DNA of 5,310 nt from Parcubacteria group bacterium (GCA_003565105.1 PXDG01000152.1:1-5310); one strand, 5' to 3'. Positions 1 through 5,096 are shown, numbered from the stretch's first letter. Translations and numbers: made by a program. Notes: a model not told the origin generated them from the sequence alone.

Positions 1-30
1 ATATACGTTAGGGTATCTACGAAAAGGTAG
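1..30 (+). pseudogene. Possible serine recombinase N-terminal remnant, broken by TAG
   Basis: Frame 1 reads IYVRVSTKR and then TAG at 28-30. This matches the serine recombinase active-site signature (Tyr, aliphatic, Arg, Val/Ala, Ser, Ser/Thr, two residues, Gln) at every position except the final Gln. That Gln would be restored by a single TAG-to-CAG change. The Ser would be the nucleophile that attacks DNA in resolvases, invertases and large serine integrases. After the TAG the frame continues for only nine codons before a TAA at 58-60, and nothing recognisable follows, so any gene here has decayed. The start lies beyond the left edge. The match is short and could be chance. A rival frame 2 reading stays open to 73 but resembles nothing I know. 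Confidence 0.3.
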
Positions 31-80
31 GTGGGGAAGATTTGTATTATGGATAAATAATGGTAATAAGTAGTCATTTT

Positions 81-170
81 ATGAAAATCTTTCGTTACTG
101 TAAACCACTCCTCGGCCTGACCAAAGCCAAATGTCGGGTCAAAAAAGCCAAGTACCTCGCTGGGAGGTGA
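81..170 (+). CDS. Small 29-residue ORF or gene relic (LLGLTKAKCRVKK family)
   Basis: An ATG-initiated frame of 29 codons ends in TGA. Its core, LLGLTKAKCRVKK, is repeated exactly downstream at 1317-1355. The segment before the core is also similar in translation: KIFR..KP here and KAFR...KP downstream, differing by 15 bases, which keeps the frame. This hints that the repeated block descends from a protein-coding sequence. The peptide is basic with no membrane segment. There is no good ribosome site, although a TATTAT box lies at 45-50. I do not recognise the family. It may be a decayed gene fragment carried along by the repeat rather than a working gene. Confidence 0.22.
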   Translation: MKIFRYCKPLLGLTKAKCRVKKAKYLAGR

Positions 171-205
171 CGGGCGAGCACATAGGCTCGCCCCTACGAG
201 AGGGA
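108..205 (+). repeat. Direct repeat copy A, upstream of the RhuM-Fic gene
   Basis: This copy pairs with 1317-1417. The first 40 bases (108-147) match 1317-1356 perfectly. The middle is diverged with a one-base indel, and the end is again nearly identical, with a two-base indel in the loop of a hairpin. The hairpin arms here are GGGCGAGC (172-179) and GCTCGCCC (186-193) with a six-base loop, followed by CTACGAGAGGGA. There is no U-tract, so it is unlikely to be an efficient terminator. It looks like a mixture of a coding-gene relic and a dispersed palindromic element. Confidence 0.85.
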
Positions 206-238
206 GAAGGTGTTGAGTTTGTGGGGATTGTTCTCCAA

Positions 239-281
239 GATCTTTCGGTAGATCAGATATGATATAATACCTGTAAGGTAA
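239..281 (+). promoter_or_regulatory. Extended -10 promoter and leader of the RhuM-Fic gene
   Basis: TATAAT at 263-268 is preceded by TG at 260-261, giving an extended -10 element. No convincing -35 is present at 16-18 bases. A small inverted repeat, GATCT (239-243) and AGATC (250-254), lies just upstream and could be an operator, but the arms are only five bases. Downstream, GTAAGGTAA (273-281) contains AAGG 13 bases before the ATG. The same element occurs with identical spacing upstream of the gene at 2756. The predicted leader is about 17 bases. Confidence 0.7.
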
Positions 282-291
282 AGTATGTAAT

Positions 292-1272
292 ATGAAGGAT
301 ACACACGAACAATTAGCAATATATCAGACAGAAAATGGAGCTCTTGAGTTGCGTCAAGATTTTGATAATGACACGATTTGGGCTAGTCAGAAGCAGATAG
401 CAGAGATTTTTGGGATTGAGAGATCTGTTGTTACCAAACATATTAGGAGTATTTTTTTAGATAATGAGTTAGATGAAAAAGTGGTTAGTGCAAAATTTGC
501 ACAAACCACTTCTCATGGGGCTATTACAGGGAAAACTCAGACTAAGGATGTAAATTTTTATAGTTTAGATATTATTTTAGCTGTTGGATATAGAACTAAA
601 TCTTCAATGGCAATTGCATTTCGTCAATGGGCAACCCAAACCTTGAAGCAACACATCACTCAAGGATTTACCTTTAACCACCAGCGAATCGAGCAAAATC
701 GCAAAGCATTTCTGAAAGCAGTGGATGATATTCGTCTACTTACCCAAAACACCACAGAAGTCCCAATGAACCGAGTCTTAGATCTTGTTCAGGTATTTGC
801 TGAGACCTGGTTTACCCTCGATCAATATGATAAAGGAGAATTCCCCCAGCAGGGGAGAATTGAGAATGTAGATATTCAAGCAAAAGACTTGCAGGAATCA
901 CTTGAGGTACTAAAACAGGAGTTAGTCTCCAAGGGAGAAGCAACTCATCTTTTTGCGGAAGAAAAGTCTCAAGGAAATCTATCTGGAATTGTTGGGAATG
1001 TCTTTCAGTCTGTGTTTGGTCAGGATGCCTATGCCACGATAGAAGAAAAGGCAGCACATTTGTTGTACTTCATCATTAAGAACCATCCCTTCAATGACGG
1101 AAATAAACGCAGTGGAGCATTTGCTTTTGTCTGGTTCCTTCAGAAAGCTCAATTTGATTTTGGTCCCAAAATATCTCCCGAAACATTGACCACGCTGACG
1201 CTTCTTGTGGCCGAATCCGATCCAAAAGACAAAGAACGAATGATAGGTGTCATTCTCCTTATATTGCAATAA
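292..1272 (+). CDS. RhuM-Fic/DOC fusion protein
   Basis: Residues 1-125 match the virulence RhuM family: a probable helix-turn-helix at about 29-55, then the family hallmark NFYSLDIILAVGYR (88-101) and FRQWA (110-114). The C-terminal part, about 210-326, is a Fic/DOC domain with core motif HPFNDGNKRSG at 265-275, where His265 would be the catalytic base. Fic and DOC enzymes modify target proteins by transferring AMP or phosphate from nucleotides; the substrate here is unknown. The tail VAESDPKDKE (306-315) is typical of this fusion family, and 326 residues is a normal full length. No Phd-like antitoxin gene is adjacent, so inhibition may be internal or absent. The start is set by the only nearby ATG and the promoter spacing. 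Hand-counted G+C is about 33% over 361-600 and about 43% over 601-780. The gene sits alone between two related repeats, which suggests mobility. The family call is secure; the toxin role is inference. Confidence 0.93.
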   Translation: MKDTHEQLAIYQTENGALELRQDFDNDTIWASQKQIAEIFGIERSVVTKHIRSIFLDNELDEKVVSAKFAQTTSHGAITGKTQTKDVNFYSLDIILAVGYRTKSSMAIAFRQWATQTLKQHITQGFTFNHQRIEQNRKAFLKAVDDIRLLTQNTTEVPMNRVLDLVQVFAETWFTLDQYDKGEFPQQGRIENVDIQAKDLQESLEVLKQELVSKGEATHLFAEEKSQGNLSGIVGNVFQSVFGQDAYATIEEKAAHLLYFIIKNHPFNDGNKRSGAFAFVWFLQKAQFDFGPKISPETLTTLTLLVAESDPKDKERMIGVILLILQ

Positions 1273-1277
1273 TATAC

Positions 1278-1397
1278 AAAGCATTCCGCGCTACTCACAA
1301 ACCCTCAATCAAAACCCTCCTCGGCCTGACCAAAGCCAAATGTCGGGTCAAAAAAGATAAGGACTCTGCTGGAAATATCACGGGCGAGCACATATAG
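1278..1397 (+). pseudogene. Relic frame of the LLGLTKAKCRVKK peptide, second copy
   Basis: This frame starts five bases after the RhuM-Fic stop and has no ATG. It reads KAFRATHKPSIKT, then LLGLTKAKCRVKK, and ends at TAG (1395-1397) inside the hairpin loop of repeat copy B. The 13-residue core is identical to that in the ORF at 81-170, and the sequence before the core differs by an in-frame 15-base indel. This is best read as a decayed fragment of a short gene or of a gene's 3' part. The product is unknown. Confidence 0.25.
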
Positions 1398-1417
1398 GCT
1401 CGCCCCTACGGGAGGGA
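1317..1417 (+). repeat. Direct repeat copy B, downstream of the RhuM-Fic gene
   Basis: This is the same orientation and structure as copy A at 108-205. Positions 1317-1356 are identical to 108-147, and the hairpin arms GGGCGAGC (1382-1389) and GCTCGCCC (1398-1405) are identical with a loop two bases longer. The tail CTACGGGAGGGA differs from copy A at one base. Together the copies bracket exactly one gene, the RhuM-Fic fusion. Confidence 0.85.
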
Positions 1418-1421
1418 TCGT

Positions 1422-1452
1422 GCTACGTAGGGGCAGGCCCATGTGTCTACCC
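1422..1452. repeat. Degenerate palindromic repeat
   Basis: Arms at 1431-1438 (GGGCAGGC) and 1445-1452 (GTCTACCC) pair over eight bases with one C-A mismatch and one G-T pair around a six-base loop. It is preceded by CGTAG. Read on the minus strand, the arm and tail become CCTGCCCCTACG, so it shares the CTACG tail of the other palindromes in this window but lies in the opposite orientation. Confidence 0.55.
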
Positions 1453-1523
1453 GCAGAGAGAGGAAGAGAATAACTCATACTTGGGCGGAATGTATCTATG
1501 ATCTCCTCATCTTATACATATTT

Positions 1524-1552
1524 TTTACAAGGTTTCATTGATATGATACTAT
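1524..1552 (+). promoter_or_regulatory. Promoter of the SWIM protein gene
   Basis: TTTACA (1524-1529) and TACTAT (1547-1552) are spaced by exactly 17 bases, and a TG at 1544-1545 makes an extended -10. The stretch GATATGATACTATAC (1540-1554) matches the RhuM-Fic promoter at 256-270 at 13 of 15 positions. The predicted transcript starts about 20 bases before the ATG at 1580, with no Shine-Dalgarno site, so translation starts from a very short leader. Confidence 0.75.
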
Positions 1553-1579
1553 ACATACAATGCATTCATCTTTATTTCT

Positions 1580-2314
1580 ATGAAACATTTTGATTTAGAG
1601 ACTTTGAAGTTTAGTGTAGGAGAATCGACCTATCAGAAGGGTATTGATTTGTATGAAGCTGGTAAAGTTCAGAACTTTCAGGTATATGATGAGTCTACTT
1701 GTGTCGCCTCGATGACAGGAGGGAGTGAATATATGATTGTATTGTCTCCAAAAAAATTCAGTCACTCAGATTGTAATTGTTATATTGGACAAAACAATCA
1801 ATACTGTAAACATCTTGTAGCTGTTGCTCTTCATTTTTTAAAAAAAGGAGAACCTCTTACTCCTCAAGAAAAAGAATACATCAGTAGTCTTCGATGTAGT
1901 GAGCAGCGAGGAGAACTCTCACCAGAAGCTCTGAAAGAAGTAAAAGCAATTATCACCCGGCATTTACGATACATTAAACCATATGTGGGTCCTTCTCGAA
2001 CGTGGGATGCTTATCAGGATTCACTTTCTCAAGGTGTGGATCGATTGGTTAGTCTTCTTTCAAAACTTCCCGTGAGTCTGCAGACGAGTCAGCTTGTGGT
2101 TAATACGTTATTGAGGGTGGAACGAAAGCTTATGAATGGAGTTGATGACTCTGATGGGGTTGTAAGGGATTTTATTTCAGACGGAGTTGAGGTATTGAAA
2201 CAATATATAGAGATAGATCCAGAATGTTTGAAGTCTATCGAAAAGCTTCAAAATCTCGGTACAACTTCCTTTGGCTGGGAAGAAGAACTTGTTGAATTGC
2301 TGGAATCTCAGTAA
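1580..2314 (+). CDS. SWIM zinc-finger domain protein
   Basis: A SWIM zinc finger (Cys-x-Cys, spacer, Cys-x-His) is complete: Cys65, Cys67, Cys76 and His78, followed by the usual hydrophobic helix LVAVALHFL. The N-terminal segment with YQKGIDLYEAGKV (18-30) resembles the region that precedes SWIM fingers in other bacterial proteins. SWIM fingers bind zinc and are thought to mediate DNA or protein contacts, often in proteins linked to SNF2 helicases. Residues 95-244 are mostly helical and I recognise no domain there. There is no helicase partner, signal peptide or membrane segment, so it is probably a cytoplasmic binding protein. It stands alone, with its own promoter and a strong terminator 44 bases after the stop. 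It points toward the atpD fragment at 2588, suggesting the two were originally convergent neighbours. The ATG is supported by promoter spacing. The finger is certain; the role is unknown. Confidence 0.9.
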   Translation: MKHFDLETLKFSVGESTYQKGIDLYEAGKVQNFQVYDESTCVASMTGGSEYMIVLSPKKFSHSDCNCYIGQNNQYCKHLVAVALHFLKKGEPLTPQEKEYISSLRCSEQRGELSPEALKEVKAIITRHLRYIKPYVGPSRTWDAYQDSLSQGVDRLVSLLSKLPVSLQTSQLVVNTLLRVERKLMNGVDDSDGVVRDFISDGVEVLKQYIEIDPECLKSIEKLQNLGTTSFGWEEELVELLESQ

Positions 2315-2357
2315 TGGTGTTTTGGTATTTTTGTGGTGAAATGATTATATCGTATAT

Positions 2358-2388
2358 AAAAAGAAGAGCTGGTTAGGCTCTTCTTTTT
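2358..2388 (+). terminator. Rho-independent terminator of the SWIM gene
   Basis: A perfect 12-bp stem pairs AAAAAGAAGAGC (2358-2369) with GCTCTTCTTTTT (2377-2388) around a seven-base loop. The right arm ends in five T. The A-tract/T-tract symmetry means it could also stop transcription arriving on the minus strand, as expected between convergent genes. Confidence 0.88.
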
Positions 2389-2392
2389 GGGG

Positions 2393-2420
2393 AGTGGCGA
2401 CACGGAGGTCGCCGCTACGA
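2393..2420. repeat. Palindromic repeat with GCTACG tail
   Basis: AGTGGCGAC (2393-2401) pairs with GTCGCCGCT (2408-2416) over nine bases with one G-T pair and a six-base loop. It is followed by ACGA, giving the shared GCTACGA tail. It begins five bases after the terminator. Confidence 0.7.
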
Positions 2421-2451
2421 AATATCCAGTAAACATCCAGTTTGTCTTCAT

Positions 2452-2474
2452 AGTAGCGTCGGCGACTCGCCGAT
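2452..2474. repeat. Palindromic repeat, inverse orientation
   Basis: TCGGCG (2459-2464) pairs with CGCCGA (2468-2473) around a three-base loop. It is preceded by AGTAGCG, which on the minus strand reads CGCTACT. It therefore mirrors the palindrome at 2393-2420, making an inverted pair about 35 bases apart. Confidence 0.65.
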
Positions 2475-2494
2475 AGAATTTTTAGAAATATTCC

Positions 2495-2515
2495 GTGGAA
2501 CTGCAAGGGTTCCAC
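2495..2515. repeat. Short palindrome
   Basis: GTGGAAC (2495-2501) pairs perfectly with GTTCCAC (2509-2515) around a seven-base loop. It has no T-tract, so it is not an obvious terminator. It is one of four different hairpins packed into 2390-2565. Confidence 0.6.
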
Positions 2516-2545
2516 TTCAGAAGAGGCACGGGGTTCAAGGGGAGT

Positions 2546-2564
2546 TGCTGAATCAAGTTCAGCA
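2546..2564. repeat. Short palindrome of a common intergenic type
   Basis: TGCTGAA (2546-2552) pairs perfectly with TTCAGCA (2558-2564) around TCAAG. The core TGAATCAAGTTCA followed by a GATGACGA-like end resembles dispersed intergenic palindromes seen in many bacterial genomes. It is probably one copy of a genome-wide family; no second copy is in this window. Confidence 0.6.
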
Positions 2565-2587
2565 TGACGAAGTGGTACTATCCGTCT

Positions 2588-2654
2588 TTACAAATCCAAC
2601 AACTCCTTGACCTTCATAATAGTCACTTTTTCTTGTCGAGATCGTTCTTCGAGT
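2588..2654 (-). pseudogene. Displaced 3' end of atpD (V-type ATP synthase subunit D)
   Basis: Read on the minus strand this encodes LEERSRQEKVTIMKVKELLD followed by Leu and TAA, exactly the C-terminus of the gene at 5176-5310. Identity is 64 of 67 bases with no gap. Differences are at 2594, 2630 and 2636, each a third codon position and each synonymous (Asp, Glu, Arg). Homology stops abruptly at 2654/2655, where the frame immediately meets a stop. There is no start codon, so this is a fragment. It marks the left end of the candidate cassette and is probably the original gene end, displaced by the insertion. Confidence 0.9.
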
Positions 2655-2655
2655 T

Positions 2656-2677
2656 AAGAGAGGTCTTTGTCTCTCTT
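2656..2677. repeat. Hairpin adjoining the left repeat boundary
   Basis: AAGAGAG (2656-2662) and CTCTCTT (2671-2677) form a perfect seven-base stem around an eight-base loop. It begins one base after the point at which homology to atpD ends. It may be a weak terminator insulating the cassette promoter, or part of a recombination site. Nothing equivalent is seen beside the right copy. Confidence 0.5.
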
Positions 2678-2704
2678 TGTCATATTTATCCACGGACTCA
2701 CAAT

Positions 2705-2745
2705 TTGACAGATAATACTGAAGGTGTATTATGTGTGTAAGGTAA
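2705..2745 (+). promoter_or_regulatory. Strong promoter and leader of the cassette operon
   Basis: A consensus TTGACA (2705-2710) is followed after 16 bases by TATTAT (2727-2732). Four bases later comes GTAAGGTAA (2737-2745), the same element with the same spacing as in the RhuM-Fic leader. In both cases the first base of the -10 lies 29 bases before the A of the ATG. AAGG (2739-2742) may serve as a ribosome site, although 13 bases from the start is long. Confidence 0.82.
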
Positions 2746-2755
2746 CAAAACCATC

Positions 2756-4600
2756 ATGGAAAACAACTCCAAGAAAACTCAAGGGGAAAGTATTCATAAG
2801 ATGGCAAAGGTATCGCTCGGATTTGGAGCGATTTTTTTATTGGTATTTGGCGTGACATCTTTGCAAAGTTCACCGCAACTTTCTGATGAAGAGATATTGA
2901 CTCGAGGATTAAATGAATATATTGATCCGTCAGAATCTCCAATTTATGAATTATATTACACAACGGTTACCTTTAAAGAAGGAATAACCTTAGATGATGT
3001 TGCAGAAATGCAAGAGTATGTACCATTGATGGGGAGAAATGAGGAAAAACAAGCACAGATCTACACTCGGATGACTGATTCTGATGACTATCAAGCTGTG
3101 AAGCTTGGAAAGGATATTATAGAGAGTCGTAAAGCAATAGCTGATCAACGGAAGAATGCTCAGCAAAAGGGTGTATCTGTTCGAGATCAGGAAGAATCAG
3201 AGAAGGTATATAGTATTTCTCTTAATCATGAGAAGAATGATCAAGCAGTAGAAGTCCTTCGATCCTTTACTGATGAAAAGGCTAATGTTCCAATAGATGT
3301 GAAAGAAAGCATTCAGACAAAACGGACTCAAGGAAATAGTGTCTGGAATAGACTCGAATCTGAGATTGAAACAGTAAATACTGCTGAAAATAAAGAATTG
3401 ATGGATATTATCTATCCTCCTCAAGAGCAAATAGATATCCTCAATCAAGAGATTATAGAAGAGCGACAAATGGCACTAGAGTTTGATCGAGCAAAAGAGC
3501 GAGAGCCAAGAGAGATGGTCAGAAGAAGTGTTAAGAATGTTTTAAACTTTATTGTGAACCCTGCTCAAGCTTTGAATAACTTTCATGAACATTTGTTTAT
3601 TTATTCCGATTATATGTATAATTTGACAATGGAAGTTCCTAATAATGACAGATTTAATGGACAGGTTATAAAGTTGAATTACAGAAATGGGTCATATGCT
3701 CAAGACTTTTATTTTGAAGATGCAACAAATAGAATTAAGTTTTTTAAAAATGATAATAAGTGTTTGGACTTAAAAGATGGCGTACACTGGGTAAATGGGC
3801 AGCCAGTGCAAGTGTGGGATTGTCATGGAGGAGATAGTCAAAAGTGGGAGCTTTGGCCAGATAGAACAATTCGTTTCAAACTAGACAAAACGAAATGTCT
3901 TGATGCTTCTAGTGGTGTAAATGCGGGTAGTCAGATAAAAATATGGAATTGTAGTGCAAATGATAACCAAAGGTTTTTAGTTGGAGAAAATGATTTTTCA
4001 AATATGAACACAGGGAGATATATCCGTATTCAATCAAGTGACACTGAAGGGTATACGCCAGATTTAATAGGTCATTCTTCTGTCTCCGTTGGAAAAAGAA
4101 ACTTAAATAATAAGCAATGTTGGACTACGAATACATTCGGAAGTTGGGCCCCATGGAATATTGAGCCTTTTGTTGGACCTCCAGATTATGATGATATAAA
4201 TACGAATGGAAAAACCAATAATATAGCAACAGGTACTCACATAAATGTTGATCGAGACGAAGATTGGGAAAATGCAATTAATAATAAAAGTGCATATAGA
4301 TATAGAGACTTAAGTATATCTAAGAGGCGATATGATGAAGCTAAGTATATGAATGGTTACTATACTTGGTGGAAAGATTTCTGGAATGATTCTGTAACAA
4401 CGTACCATTTAAATAAGAGAAATTGTTCAGTGTATGCTCGAGATCTATGGTTTACATATACAAATGAGTGGTTAAAAACTGATGAATGGGCAAGTGATCC
4501 AGATTGGCAGCACCATACTCCAGGAATGTTGTATAACTCAATTGGTGGACGAAATTGGGATAATCAAAGTCAATGTTATACAGGATCACTTCAATATTAA
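2756..4600 (+). CDS. Membrane-anchored ricin-lectin protein with possible C-terminal hydrolase domain
   Basis: The N-terminus has a Lys-flanked hydrophobic segment at 19-37 and no clear signal peptidase or lipobox site, so it is probably a signal anchor with the rest outside. Residues 45-285 are charged and mostly helical, possibly a stalk. A ricin-type beta-trefoil lectin spans about 295-410: three QxW-like motifs at 316-318 (QDF), 362-364 (QKW) and 405-407 (QRF) are spaced 46 and 43 residues, and Cys336/Cys356 and Cys381/Cys399 could form disulfides. Such lectins bind sugars. Residues 411-614 match no family I can name, but RNCSVYARDLW (555-565) with later HTPGMLYNSI (around 590) resembles the Cys-nucleophile region of permuted papain-like (NlpC/P60, LRAT-like) enzymes; His495 or His551 might pair with Cys557. 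G+C falls from about 40% (3421-3540) to about 28% (3541-3720). The next gene begins one base after its stop. An alternative start is Met16. The lectin is solid; the hydrolase is a guess. Confidence 0.88.
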   Translation: MENNSKKTQGESIHKMAKVSLGFGAIFLLVFGVTSLQSSPQLSDEEILTRGLNEYIDPSESPIYELYYTTVTFKEGITLDDVAEMQEYVPLMGRNEEKQAQIYTRMTDSDDYQAVKLGKDIIESRKAIADQRKNAQQKGVSVRDQEESEKVYSISLNHEKNDQAVEVLRSFTDEKANVPIDVKESIQTKRTQGNSVWNRLESEIETVNTAENKELMDIIYPPQEQIDILNQEIIEERQMALEFDRAKEREPREMVRRSVKNVLNFIVNPAQALNNFHEHLFIYSDYMYNLTMEVPNNDRFNGQVIKLNYRNGSYAQDFYFEDATNRIKFFKNDNKCLDLKDGVHWVNGQPVQVWDCHGGDSQKWELWPDRTIRFKLDKTKCLDASSGVNAGSQIKIWNCSANDNQRFLVGENDFSNMNTGRYIRIQSSDTEGYTPDLIGHSSVSVGKRNLNNKQCWTTNTFGSWAPWNIEPFVGPPDYDDINTNGKTNNIATGTHINVDRDEDWENAINNKSAYRYRDLSISKRRYDEAKYMNGYYTWWKDFWNDSVTTYHLNKRNCSVYARDLWFTYTNEWLKTDEWASDPDWQHHTPGMLYNSIGGRNWDNQSQCYTGSLQY

Positions 4601-4601
4601 T

Positions 4602-5000
4602 ATGTATAAAATATTTCAACGCTTACCAGTATTCTTAATATCAATAGGTTTGTTACTACACATTACTCCGTATATTATAGGTTTATTCGGTAGTTATTCA
4701 TCTGAAGAAGTAATAGATGTTCTATTTATAACGATACCATTGCAAGTAATATGTGGTATTTTACTTATAATTGCTCCAATTCCACAAATTGTTAGAGAGG
4801 GCTTTTTAAGAGTTAGTCGCTTAAAAATCTATCTAATCTTAAGTGGATTGTTATATTGGATTGGATTACTATTATATCTTTCTTTTTTTATAGAACCCGA
4901 TTGGCTTATTGAACAGATAATTCCTGTTGTAATCGGCTCTGTCATGATGGTCTTGAGCTTTATCGTCTCAGTGATGGTGTGGAAGGAAAAAGTGTCCTAA
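4602..5000 (+). CDS. Small four-helix membrane protein, possible immunity partner
   Basis: The 132-residue product has four hydrophobic helices at about 8-29, 38-62, 75-97 and 105-127 with short polar links, ending VWKEKVS. I recognise no family. The frame is open further upstream to an ATG at 4482, but that start would overlap the lectin gene by 119 bases and add a polar, unrelated stretch. The ATG at 4602 sits one base after the upstream TAA (4598-4600) and begins right at the first helix, so it is preferred, probably with translational coupling. AGGA at 4582-4585 is too distant to be a good ribosome site. The G+C is low (about 29% over 4621-4740), like the 3' half of the lectin gene, so the two probably arrived together. 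Pairing with a secreted putative enzyme suggests an immunity or export-helper role. That is inferred from context only. Confidence 0.8.
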   Translation: MYKIFQRLPVFLISIGLLLHITPYIIGLFGSYSSEEVIDVLFITIPLQVICGILLIIAPIPQIVREGFLRVSRLKIYLILSGLLYWIGLLLYLSFFIEPDWLIEQIIPVVIGSVMMVLSFIVSVMVWKEKVS

Positions 5001-5034
5001 GAGGCGGATCTTTGGTAATTGTAGTGAGGTATAA

Positions 5035-5074
5035 CAAAACCACCCCAAGAGGAATACTCAGTGGGGTGGCTTTG
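5035..5074. terminator. Bidirectional terminator between the cassette operon and atpD
   Basis: CCACCCC (5040-5046) pairs with GGGGTGG (5063-5069). After an A-C mismatch the stem continues as CAAA (5035-5038) with TTTG (5071-5074). The 16-base loop contains a further GAG/CTC pairing. On the plus strand only TTTG follows the stem, but on the minus strand the stem is followed by TTTTG, so it may work better for transcripts from atpD. It lies 34 bases after the last plus-strand gene. Confidence 0.72.
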
Positions 5075-5096
5075 TAAAATCAGAGATTCTCTCTTT

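Noticed and set aside
2..73. Frame 2 open stretch of 23 codons at the left edge as the end of a gene
   Set aside because: It ends in TAG at 71-73, but the translation is unlike any family I know. The overlapping frame 1 signature was preferred, at low confidence.
812..1284. Antisense open frames opposite the RhuM-Fic gene (812-1057 and 979-1284, minus strand)
   Set aside because: They lie wholly or almost wholly opposite a clearly conserved coding sequence, have no recognisable domains or promoters, and look like reading-frame shadows.
2393..2564. CRISPR array in the palindrome cluster
   Set aside because: The palindromes differ from one another, there is no regular spacing, and no cas gene is present.
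2588..2677. tRNA gene as integration target
   Set aside because: No cloverleaf or T-loop consensus is visible here or elsewhere in the window. The repeat is protein-coding sequence of atpD.
2754..3469. Antisense open frames opposite the lectin gene (2754-2963 and 3197-3469, minus strand)
   Set aside because: The translations are low-complexity and unrelated to any family, and the plus-strand gene has a consensus promoter and recognisable domains.
4482..4601. Longer start for the small membrane protein at 4482
   Set aside because: It would overlap the lectin gene by 119 bases in another frame and add a polar stretch. The ATG at 4602, one base after the upstream stop, starts directly before the first membrane helix.
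292..5000. Alternative genetic code with TGA as glycine
   Set aside because: All four full genes end in TAA, contain no in-frame TGA, and give normal conserved motifs with the standard code.
2744..5042. Shared AACAAAACCA at 2744-2753 and 5033-5042 as cassette end repeats
   Set aside because: Only ten bases, one copy is part of the terminator stem and the other is the leader before an ATG. Chance is adequate.
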